A stretch of 64,000 nt of DNA from Reticulitermes speratus (Eukaryota > Arthropoda > Insecta > Blattodea > Rhinotermitidae). The stretch spans positions 42,386,597 to 42,450,596 of the forward strand of contig JAJKFL010000039.1 in NCBI GenBank assembly GCA_021186555.1. Direction: 5' to 3'. The translations under genes were made by a program, and so were the position numbers. The notes under the pieces were generated by a model. That model searched no databases. It saw nothing but the letters and a program-made list of their open reading frames with translations, and had not been told where the DNA came from. Positions 24,140 to 33,117 of the stretch are shown piece by piece. Positions within the stretch are counted from its first letter, which is position 1. Every line of letters begins with the position of its first letter.

Positions 24140-24649
24140 CAGAACCTGAAGCACCCTAAACAGACCACACTATTTGTACTTTGCCATGTGCATAGTTCAA
24201 AATCAAATTTCAACTACACAAATTCTTCTACCACACTACATGCAATTCTACATCCATGTCAGAGGAACTTGGTGCAAGAACCTGTTTGGTCCAAAACTAA
24301 ATACAGCTGAATTTCAATAATTTCAGGTGAAAGGGACTGAGGTTGCCTCAAATTACTGTAAAGCTCAGAATACACGAATTACAACAATTTAGAACCTATT
24401 ATTACATGCATACCACATACACAGTCTTAATACATACTATGTACATGATATTGTATTAGAATATCAATGTATACAATAGTACAGCAGCAGAATGATAATA
24501 GAATATACACTATTACATTACAATGTAAAGAAATTGAAACCCTCCCTCTCATTTAAGATGTTGTCTATGAACGCATCGCCCCAGACTCTATGGCAGAGAG
24601 GCAGGGGGAGGCAAGGGTCAACCCCCCACTCCCACACACACATACAAAT
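24140..24649. other. Unique intergenic sequence, no gene seen
   Basis: No array, element or gene recognised. Confidence 0.4.
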
Positions 24650-24661
24650 ATTAAAATTGTT

Positions 24662-24873
24662 TAAGATATAAACCAACCGATGCACACTAAAACCACTCTT
24701 TAAGTAGCTTTATTATAAAATTGTTAAAATTGTACCCCTACACGTGTTTCGATCCTAGTGTACAATTTTAACAATTTTATAATAAAGCTACTTAAAAAGT
24801 GGTTTTAGTGTGCATCGGTTGGTTTATATCTTAATTTAATATGACGAAGATGCACGGTGCCAACAATGTGAAA
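24662..24873 (+). mobile_element. Short palindromic element H with half hammerhead and 12-bp target duplication
   Basis: Flanked by ATTAAAATTGTT at 24650-24661 and 24874-24885. Arms of about 75 bp (GCACACTAAAACCACT and its complement) meet near 24755. On the minus strand the junction keeps only the 3' half of a hammerhead (GAAACACGTGTAGGGG); CTGANGA is missing. The right end GCACGGTGCCAACAATGTGA matches the family 3' signature. It appears to be a shortened, non-cleaving member. Confidence 0.75.
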
Positions 24874-24885
24874 ATTAAAATTGTT

Positions 24886-26000
24886 GTAGGTTCTTTCAAA
24901 TTGGACCCCGTTCTTCTGACTCCCAACTGGTTATCTAAGCCACTGGAACAGAGTTTACCATGACTAATTACCAGGAGTCTCATCTGTGTCAAATCAGGGC
25001 CGCACGTTAAGGCAACGTTGGCATTACAGTAACACGGACGTACGAAATACATCCTGCTGCAAATACACTTAACAAATCTGTACATTTTTAGCAGCCTGTA
25101 AATGTTCCCTCTCAAGGGTTAATTTTAAATAAAAGCTACAATAAAAGTCTTACAGTACTTAACTTCCTCTTCCTTGCACCATTTTTTTTGGAGTTGATGC
25201 TGCTACTGGTGGGCCCATTTTTGAATAACCTGAAAGTTGACAAAATAGTGGATCCAATGACACACGATAATAGTGACGTTTCATTTAGATCAGCGTCAGA
25301 GTCACCAAAGTTGACCTTTGACACTGATTTGCTAAAAATGCAGGCCTGAAACTAAACAAATGTGTTTCTTGCATTATTTAATACGCAGTGTCCCTGACAT
25401 GAAGTAATCCCTGCTGAATACAAAAGTCTCTAAACCACTAAACCACTAGTAGGGTCTATAAAGGTCTGACATATGACGGCTCAGTTCGCAATCATCATTC
25501 AGGAACCAATGAGGTTGCCGTGTCATGTATTCGAATATGACAACTTTCCCTGTCCTTATCAAAACTCTTTGTACAAGTACCTGCCATAGATGAGAGACGT
25601 GACACTGAGTGTTGCTGTACACTGTGGTAAGCACTCAAACACCGAGTCCGTGTTTTTCTGCCGTTCTCTACACAGCTCTTTACGTTAGCAATCGTCTTGA
25701 ACTATCGCTGTCTGCAAAAGCAGTAAGTAAGTAAGTTAGTTAGTTAGTTAGTTAGTGACAAGAAACAAAGTCCCTTTGGCTTAGTTACAATTTCATATTG
25801 GAAATAAGATGCAGGACATGGGAAAAACAACAGAAATGTCTAGCCAAGAGTGGTAAAATTCAAATCAGGTATGTTTGATGCACAAGGCAGATGCCTGACA
25901 CAACTGTTCCAATACGCATACATAAGGTGTGTTGGTGCCTTTAAAGAGCAAGAATAACCTGAATTATATTTAAAAATTAATTTCATACCGCACAGTAAAC
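24886..26000. other. Unique sequence with a GTTA microsatellite
   Basis: No gene recognised. A GTAA/GTTA microsatellite lies at about 25722-25757. Confidence 0.5.
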
Positions 26001-26013
26001 ACACTCCAACTCA

Positions 26014-26256
26014 TTTTTTTATCTTACATTCACCGTGCAATTCCATTTAATATTTAAACAACCAACTAAATGCACATAAAACTATTTTATAGTTTCATTA
26101 CATTCCCCTTGCAAGTTTTGTTAAACCAAATGGACGCATTTGTTCTCAGTAGTTTTTCTTTGGTGTTCCTGTATTTATAGATTAGTCTTGCCTGTTATAA
26201 TAAAACTATAAAATAGTTTTAAATAAAATGTGCATTTAGTTGGTTGTTTAAATATT
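26014..26256 (-). mobile_element. Short palindromic element I with 13-bp target duplication
   Basis: Flanked by ACACTCCAACTCA at 26001-26013 and 26257-26269. Arms AATATTTAAACAACCAACTA at about 26049 and its complement near 26235-26255. Reversed orientation: the family 3' signature (complement of CACGGTGAATG) is at the left end, about 26027-26040. The hammerhead core is not recognisable. Confidence 0.7.
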
Positions 26257-26499
26257 ACACTCCAACTCAGTTATACAAATTAATCAGTTAATGCTGCAAC
26301 AGTGTTGTAGGAACAAAATAACTTGCTATCTGAGATCCCTAACACTGCACATAGCTGCAGGTGGCACAGCATGGTCGCTGCTAGGCTCACCTCAGGACAG
26401 CCAGGCATTATACCTCTCAGTGTCCGATATGCATTATTAACATACGAGTACACAAACGAGAACATACGTGCGTACATCCAAGACAAATCTAAATGCAGT

Positions 26500-26664
26500 T
26501 TACAGACGCCTAAGTTTAGTCACAGTCATTTCCAACAGCACAAGTTCTTTAACACGGTAGTAGTGAGTCACAAAGAACTAAGTATTATTTTAAATTGTTT
26601 ATTGTTCGCGGACGAACATTTAATCTTGAAAGAGGGCTTGTTACATAATATTATCCCTGAATAG
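26500..26664 (+). pseudogene. Possible LINE reverse transcriptase remnant
   Basis: The frame contains LSIILNCLLFADEHLILKEG, resembling the LLFADDQVIL catalytic block of RTE-like reverse transcriptases with the second aspartate changed to glutamate. Only this short block supports the call. Confidence 0.35.
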
Positions 26665-28048
26665 TAAATGCCCTTTGATAGTTTGCAAATTTGCTACTGG
26701 TCTGTGAAGATTGTGTGGAATGCATCTAATTTACCACAGCCTATCCTGCTTCGGGCCACAGGACATGGAAAAGGTGTCCACTTATAACCTCAAAGGTGTG
26801 ATTTACGTTCTCGTAACATGGGCATTCTAACCATATTCTACATTCCTAAGTGGTTTTATGGTGACTATCGAAAAATAATTACCTGTTCTAGTCGTAACCT
26901 TCGGCGACGACTTATTTCAGTCTTCTTTCAATTTTCAATATCTGTATTTAACATCTTTCCTCTTCGAATGCTTATACGACTTCCATGGACCGACAAGTTA
27001 ATTGACATCCTCAAGATATCACTTCCCAACCTTCTTTACTAAGAAAACTCGCTATTCCACATTTCTAACCTCGTTCCTGGTATCACAAGTCGTAAATGAA
27101 GCACAATGCGTGAAAACGTTCCTTAATATAAGAATATAACATTTGTTTACACTCACTTGTCAAGATTTAACTTCAAACTACAAGGTGTGTCGTTGTTGAT
27201 GTTGGATGCACTGCACGTGCAACGACGCTGTGCCTGTGGCGCGCTGATTTCAAAGGGTGTGTTCGTAGGTAACTGCCTTAAACTAAAACGCTGGAGAAGA
27301 CGTGTACTTTTCTTTTATTGTGCTTAGTACGTACGTTATCCTCTTTTCAACAAACTAAATAAAAAAATACGGACATTAAATGTAAAATTTATTTTCATAT
27401 CCACATTACGGATACTGCAACACTTTCCGGTGTTGTGGACGAATGAAACAATCGCGAAACGAAAAATCAATCAAGTTTCCCGAAGTTAGGTTAGAATTCT
27501 AATATTAATAAAGCTTATATCCTCTCAGTTGTATGCTATTCGTTCGCGACATTGTAATGTTTCGTACTATAACTTGCTAAATGGATAAATCACGCGTTAT
27601 TTAGTAATTAAGGCCCAACGGATTTTCATTTGCAGCAGTTGGTATGGGATTTCTCATAAGATTTCCCCTCCAAAGCTTTGAATTTCATTCCATACGGTGG
27701 AAGATGGGGGTATTGTGTGTAATCTCTTCAACAAAATTTGTGGCTATTCGAGTATATCAGAAGAACCTATTTATTGCATCATAGATGATCTTTCAGAACA
27801 AAACAAAAAACCTGTTAGTCTAAAACAGAAAGAGCCAGCACAATTGTCAGAACCTATTTATGGCTAAAGTAGATTTGTTCAAGAAAAGGGTAGAAAGAAG
27901 TAAAATATATAAAAGCTAATTCTGGAATTTATCTTGAGTTAGAACAAGATAAAGTAAATGAGTGGCAACAACGAGCAAAACTGAACGAACAATAGGCTAA
28001 TAAATCAGCAACAGACTAACAACCGAAAAATTTAGACAAGAACAAAAA
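26665..28048. other. Unique intergenic sequence, no gene seen
   Basis: No tandem array, element or conserved coding block recognised in 1.4 kb of AT-rich sequence. Confidence 0.45.
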
Positions 28049-28106
28049 TATGAGAGCAGGGATTTATTTTACCAACTTATGCACAATATTACAATAGTGT
28101 CATTTA

Positions 28107-28149
28107 CCCCTATACGTATTTCGGCTTATTTTTAGCCATCTTCAGGGGG
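28107..28149 (-). ncRNA. Hammerhead ribozyme motif in element D
   Basis: Minus strand: CCCC, CTGAAGA (28145-28139), stem II GGCT/AGCC, GAAA, stem III ATACGTAT, A, GGGG (complement of 28107-28110). The flanking G run has grown to about 12 G on the plus strand. Core intact. Confidence 0.75.
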
Positions 28150-28446
28150 GGGGGGGTCGTAGAAATATAGTATACATCCATTGTACAGGTAGTTACATCC
28201 GTGTGAGTAAACCAATATAATATTACTGTGTGGTTTTCAAAAGTTCCACTTTTATGTACATTAAGATATTAAATTTTTTGTTAAAATTGTTACATATTTT
28301 AAAATTTTCGGGAAATTAATGGCAGACTGGACTTATATCACTTCAGTATCGCGGTGATGCAGTAGGTTTCTGTATTATGTTGTTGTGTGTTACGCCTGTC
28401 TGCTCTGTACGGTGGCTGGTACAGAGCAGAGCACAATTGTACATAT

Positions 28447-28793
28447 ATATAATAACCATGGCTCAACAGCCTCTTCTCGAGGTTACTAAGTCGTGCGCAT
28501 TCGTGGCAGTTGGTGACTGGTAAACTGGCCGCGCTAGTGTTCTATCGATCCTGATGTGCCCGCCAGAGCCAGTCAGGAGACTTGAGTGAGAAATGGAGGC
28601 AATTTGGCTTACGCAACATTTTTATTCATGCCGTAAATCTACGACATGGGACCGACGGCTTTACTTCCCCTCCGAAGGAAGTTGTGCTACGGATTTTTAT
28701 CACCCTTAAAAATCCATCGACCTCGGTCGGGATCGAACCCGCGAAACTTGGGTCCAGTGGCGAGCACGCTAACCACTAGTCCACCGAGGTCGA
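28447..28793 (-). mobile_element. tRNA-derived SINE (type 4) with 15-bp target duplication
   Basis: Flanked by CACAATTGTACATAT at 28432-28446 and 28794-28808. On the minus strand it starts GTCGACCTCGGTGGACTAGT, with box-A-like TAGTGGTTAGCGTGCTCG and box B GGTTCGATCCC, then an unrelated body. Intact duplication and ends suggest a fairly recent insertion into element D. Confidence 0.85.
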
Positions 28794-29004
28794 CACAATT
28801 GTACATATGTTTGTAAAATAAATCCTCAATTGTGATAAGATACACGGTCAATACAACGTGAAATTTATGAGAGCAGGTTATGATTCTGGCTATGAGTCTG
28901 ATACAAAAGTTGAACAATCAAGAATTAAACCTAAAACCCCTAATTTCTGAAGTAAGTTCGGTGAATATTAAATGCGGCATAGAGAGAGATGTTTGCGCTA
29001 TAAA

Positions 29005-29215
29005 ATAATTGCCAATTTACAGCACGCAGTAAATAAGATGGCTGCAAGCACAAAGAAATGGGGCTTCAAAATCTCACAGGCGAAAACAGAGTGCTGCATC
29101 TTTACAACTAGACACTCTTTATAAAATGTGTAACCAGATATCTTCTTGGAAGGTGCGAGAATTAAATACAACAAACACTACTAGGTGTAACGCTGGATCC
29201 AAAACTTATGGACAG
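29005..29215 (+). pseudogene. Jockey-like LINE reverse transcriptase fragment
   Basis: Reads LQHAVNKMAASTKKWGFKIS then QAKTECCIFTTRHS before a stop; after frameshifts come PDIFLEGARIKYN and LLGVTLDPKLMD. This is the thumb-proximal region of non-LTR reverse transcriptases (WGFKIS..KTE, then LGVTLDPKL). Both ends are truncated; a MITE sits 20 bp downstream. Confidence 0.75.
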
Positions 29216-29235
29216 CACACAAAACCGAATAAATA

Positions 29236-29313
29236 CAGGGCATACACAAAAGAATGGTGCGGTTTTAATAGTAAACACTATTAAAACCGCACCATTCTTT
29301 TGTGTATGCCCTG
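29236..29313. mobile_element. 78-bp palindromic MITE, copy 3
   Basis: Same ends as the other copies, TA on each side (29234-29235, 29314-29315), centre AATAGTAAACACTATT. Nearly perfect hairpin. Confidence 0.9.
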
Positions 29314-29452
29314 TATGTTAAAAGCTCTATCACACAGTACATGGAGAGCAGACACGCTTATATTGCGTGCAGTCGCATAAACGAGAGCTATATGGTGTGC
29401 GTACGATATGAGAGGATACACAGTTTTGGTGGTGAGACCTGAAAGAAAGGGA

Positions 29453-29660
29453 CCACTTGCAAGACCTAGGCGTAGATGGGAGAATAATATTAAATGGATT
29501 TTCAAGACAAGAGTGCATTGCGTTATGTGGCTCAGGATGGGAACAACTAGCGGGCTTTTGTGAACACGGTAATGAACCTCCGGGTTCCTCAATATGCGGA
29601 AATTTTCTTGACTAGCCGAGGAACTGTTAGCTTCTCAAGAAGGACTGTGCTGCATGTGGT
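29453..29660 (+). pseudogene. RTE-type LINE 3' end
   Basis: Reads PLARPRRRWENNIKWIF and, after frameshifts, FVNTVMNLRVPQYAEIFLTS and VSFSRRTVLHV, the conserved PLGRPRRRWEDNIK...VNTVMNLRVP tail of RTE-like ORFs. It is followed by a TTGGTTAG microsatellite, as expected for an RTE 3' tail. The 5' part is missing. Confidence 0.8.
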
Positions 29661-29661
29661 T

Positions 29662-29699
29662 GGTTGGTTGTTGGTTAGTTAGTTAGTTAGTTAGTTAGG
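29662..29699. repeat. GTTA/GGTT microsatellite
   Basis: GGTTGGTTGGTT then GTTAGTTAGTTAG, directly after the RTE 3' end; probably its expanded tail. Confidence 0.9.
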
Positions 29700-29815
29700 T
29701 CAAAGTCCCTGGAGCAGGCTTTTTGAGACACCGACGGTCGTTCAGATGCTACATTTCCACAGCTTTATAGATGCTGAATGTTCAAATAGGGTCTAATCCT
29801 GTCAATGCACCCTAT

Positions 29816-30066
29816 TTTGAGCCACTACGGTCCGGGGATCGAATCCCGGTGGGGTGAGATTTTTAGCACCCGTCCAGACCGACCCTGGGACCCACCCAGC
29901 CTCCTGTACAATGGGTACCGGGTCTCTTTCACGGGGGTAAAGCGGCCGGGGCGTGGAGTTGACCACCCACCCTCATCTAGCGCCGGGGTTAAAGAAAGAG
30001 TACAGCTATACCTCTACTCCCCCTCTGGGCCTTCATGGCCCGTTCTAGGGAGACCTTTACCTTTAC
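29816..30066 (+). mobile_element. SINE (type 3)
   Basis: Has a box-B-like GGGGATCGAATCCCGG, then a body with GGGGGTAAAGCGGCCGG and a 3' end CCTTTACCTTTAC. The GGGTAAAGCGGCCGG-GCGT block is shared with the type 1 SINEs. Conceptual translation ([20 protein letters not shown]) resembles a repeat found widely in arthropod genomes. The 5' head is not clear. Confidence 0.7.
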
Positions 30067-30432
30067 AATGAACTACAGATGCTATTACTCTGAGATCCAT
30101 TTTAATAGTATCCTACCATGTAAAACATAGAACTCCCAAGGGTGATTTCTGTTCAAGTTTCCCAACCAAAATGTATGCATTTCAAATCTTCTCCACGCGT
30201 GCTACATGTCCTTCCCCCTTGACGTAACTACCTTAACATTATTTTAATCAGAAACCCTTGCTATTTGCACGGCGACCTACATAGATGTCCTGTAAAGTGC
30301 TGCAGAACGAGGAATGTGCAGTCAGCTGTCTGTAAACCGCTGACAGACGGAATGTGACGTGACGCAACGCAACAGTCAGCAACCTGCCTGATGCTGTTGG
30401 TTCTGTCTTCATGCTCATCAGCTTATGTTGTG

Positions 30433-30712
30433 TACTGCGCTACAAGCCGGAGGGTCGCGGGTTCGATTCCCGATGGTGTCATTGGAATTTTTCATTGACG
30501 TAATACTTTCGGTCGCACTATGGCCTCAGCCTCTAAGAGAAATGAGTACCAGGAACATTTCCTGGGGGTAAAGGCGGCCGGTGCGTAGGGCTGACAACCT
30601 TACCACCTTCATGTGCCGATTGTCTAGAAATCTGTGAGCCTCAACCTCCTGGAACCCTAAGGGCCTGTCCAGGCCTGTAATGGGATTGCTTTACCTTTTA
30701 CTTACCATGATA
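30433..30712 (+). mobile_element. tRNA-derived SINE (type 1), 5' truncated
   Basis: Begins within the tRNA head (ACTGCGCTACAAGC), box B GGTTCGATTCCCGATGG, core GGGTAAAGGCGGCCGGTGCG and 3' end ATTGCTTTACCTTTTA. The complete sister copy is 52546-52862. Confidence 0.85.
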
Positions 30713-30731
30713 CGTACATTTCCCATTAATT

Positions 30732-31613
30732 CCTTTAAAGCCCAGTGGTTACTATATGTACCACCAGTTTAACATTCAACAGTTCTACGTTCTGCCCACA
30801 CAGTGTATTTATGTGTTTTTGTGGGATCTCAGAACAAACAGCGATTATTTCACTGTACAGCATTAACTGACTGGTTTGTATAACTGAGACGGAGTGTGTT
30901 TACTGCGTGGTACGGACTGTATTTATGTGTTTTGTGTGGATCTCAGAACAAACAGCGATTATTTCACTGTACAGCATTAACTGACTGGTTTGTATAACTG
31001 AGACGGAGTGTGTTTACTGCGCGGTACGGACTGTATTTATGTGTTTTGTGTGGATCTCAGAACAAACAGCGATTATTTCACTGTACAACATTAACTGACT
31101 GGTTTGTATAACTGAGACGGAGTGTGTTTACTGCGCGGTACGGACTGTATTTATGTGTTTTGTGTGGATCTCAGAACAAACAGCGATTATTTCACTGTAC
31201 AACATTAACTGACTGGTTTGTATAACTGAGACGGAGTGTGTTTACTGCGCGGTACGGACTGTATTTATGTGTTTTGTGTGGATCTCAGAACAAACAGCGA
31301 TTATTTCACTGTACAACATTAACTGACTGGTTTGTATAACTGAGACGGAGTGTGTTTACTGCGCGGTACGGACTGTATTTATGTGTTTTGTGTGGATCTC
31401 AGAACAAACAGCGATTATTTCACTGTACAACATTAACTGACTGGTTTGTATAACTGAGACGGAGTGTGTTTACTGCGCGGTACGGACTGTATTTATGTGT
31501 TTTGTGTGGATCTCAGAACAAACAGCGATTATTTCACTGTACAACATTAACTGACTGGTTTGTATAACTGAGACGGAGTGTGTTTACTGCGCGGTACGGA
31601 CTGAATCTATAAG
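30732..31613 (+). mobile_element. 114-bp-repeat element, second copy, about 7 units
   Basis: Leader CTTTAAAGCCCAGTGGTTAC through TTCTACGTTCTGCCCACACA, then about seven nearly identical 114-bp units, ending ACTGAATCTATAAG. Same architecture as 6989-9005. Confidence 0.8.
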
Positions 31614-31618
31614 CACAA

Positions 31619-31795
31619 TTCCGTTCAGGCGGTTAGTCGCCGGCCTCTGACCGCAGGGGTCTGGCTTCGATCCCACACCAGTCCATGTGTTATTTACGGT
31701 GGACAAAGTGGCACTGGCACACGCCATTCTCCCAGTGCTTCGCTTTCCCCCTGTCAGTACAATTCCACCAATGCTCCACACTCAATCATACATCT
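31619..31795 (+). mobile_element. SINE (type 2), partial copy
   Basis: Starts in the head (CAGGCGGTTAGTCGCCGGCC), box B-like CTTCGATCCC, then GGACAAAGTGGCACTGG and CCCCCTGTCAGT...ATTCCACCAATGCTCCA. The last part is the closest in-window dispersed relative of the 91-bp satellite unit. Confidence 0.8.
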
Positions 31796-32035
31796 ACATG
31801 TTACTGTAACCAGGACAAAGGGCCGAAGTCTGGAAACCTTCAAAAAGCAATGATATTTTGGAAATCGGGGAGAATTGGATAGAAAATACTTTCACTTTGT
31901 TCAGTCTTTAAAGGCTTAATCACGCACTTACACACCTCGTGTGTACGTGTTCTTCAATGACGCACTGTGCCATACAGTAACAAGTTGCCGAACTCTGTAA
32001 TGTAGATCTTAGTAAGTAGCAGCGACACAGGTCAG
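31796..32035. other. Unique spacer
   Basis: No feature recognised between the SINE fragment and the RTE remnant. Confidence 0.4.
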
Positions 32036-32198
32036 AGGTATAGATGGGAGGATAATACTGACATGGATATTGGAGAAATAGGCTAGAAGGACGTGGGCCG
32101 GTTTAATCCGGCTCAGAAAAGGGACAAGAGCTGGGCTGTTGTGAACACGGTGATGAACATTCAGGTTATGCAAAATGTGGGGAATTTATTGACAATGC
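32036..32198 (+). pseudogene. RTE-type LINE 3' end
   Basis: Reads RYRWEDNTDMDIGEIG, stop, then KRDKSWAVVNTVMNIQVMQN, matching the RPRRRWEDNIKMDL...DRDxWRALVNTVMN pattern of RTE-like ORF ends. A single in-frame stop breaks it; both ends are lost. Confidence 0.75.
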
Positions 32199-33041
32199 TC
32201 CATGGAGTTACGCAGCTAGTTACGTGTAGTTATGATTTGCACAATAAACAGCTGCACTGAGGCATCCATCTGAAGCAACTCAGTCACCCTAAAGAAGGAG
32301 GCAGCATTTTCTTTCGAAACATCGTAACATTTCATCACTACATTCTATAGAAAACCAAATGATGACTATCAATTGTATTAACGCAAAATCTCATGGCAAG
32401 AGTCAACTTGGAAGACAACCACATAGATGTGCCTACATTTAGGGCATGCAGAAGATGTTCCAACTAGACTGAAGTATGTTCTTCTGGGTCATGACACCGT
32501 GTATACTGTTAGGTGGCTACCGACGTTTCGGGCGAAAATTCAGCCCGCCGTTTCCTCTGTTACTTTGGTAACCACTACCAGACTACACAGTGTTAGCCGT
32601 AAAACAATACGAATTTCCACCACCATGATAACCGCTAATATTGCAGCTTGTTTAACGACACTGTCACTAGACTAGCATCAAACGTTATGACGATTAATGA
32701 ACGTAATAGAGGCGGAATGACGGGATAACGAACAATTTAAGTTAACACAGCGCCATTATAGTGACTGAGAAAAACTGCGACAATCCCAAAGTAGAATAGT
32801 CAGTGTCGCGGGCTAGATTTGAACCAGGCACCACTTCAGTACAGATCACAAGCGGTGAGCTTCAGTACCGTAAATTAAATGAAGTATAATATGGATTAAA
32901 CTGGCTGATCTTCCAGCAGCTGTGGAAATTTCTTAGATGAGAAATTGTCGACGCTTCAGGGAGCCAGTTCTGCAGCCCGCACTGCAAATGCAGACAGCCA
33001 ATAAATAGAGCCGCTGCTGACACCGTGCCACCACTGTGCCA
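32199..33041. other. Upstream region of the takeout gene
   Basis: No tandem array. Around 32275-32330 AAAGAAGGAGGCAGC...CGAAACATCGTAAC resembles a decayed hammerhead-element core without CTGANGA; a CCGACGTTTCGGGC block lies near 32519. A TATA-like AATAAATA stands at about 33000-33006, some 40 bp before the first ATG of the gene; whether it is the promoter cannot be told from sequence alone. Confidence 0.4.
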
Positions 33042-33117
33042 ATGCCTGTCGCCATGACGCTGTCTGCCGTCTTGCTACTCTGCTGCTGCCTCACGGCGAC
33101 CGTCGGCGAGGAACTGC
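33042..33117 (+). CDS. Takeout gene, exon 1 (signal peptide)
   Basis: Starts at ATG 33042; a second in-frame ATG at 33054 (GTCGCCATGA) has the better context and would still leave a signal peptide. Encodes the hydrophobic leader and ends after one base of codon 26 at donor C|GTAAGT. Confidence 0.88.

Larger units (their letters stand above)
28061..28865 (-). mobile_element. Hammerhead element D with 12-bp target duplication, split by a SINE
   Basis: Flanked by TATGAGAGCAGG at 28049-28060 and 28866-28877. The left arm holds a hammerhead; the interior resembles element B (GTTAAAATTGTTACATATTT...ATTAATGGCAG). The right end ACACGGTCAATACAACGTGA is the family 3' signature. No second hammerhead arm is visible. 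A 347-bp SINE is inserted at 28447-28793. Confidence 0.8.

Noticed and set aside
28740..28793. Possible minus-strand tRNA
   Set aside because: Part of a dispersed 347-bp SINE with target duplication.
29281..29592. 103-codon minus-strand frame (HLRLGLASGPFLSGL)
   Set aside because: Antisense of the RTE tail PLARPRRRWENN on the plus strand, plus part of a MITE.
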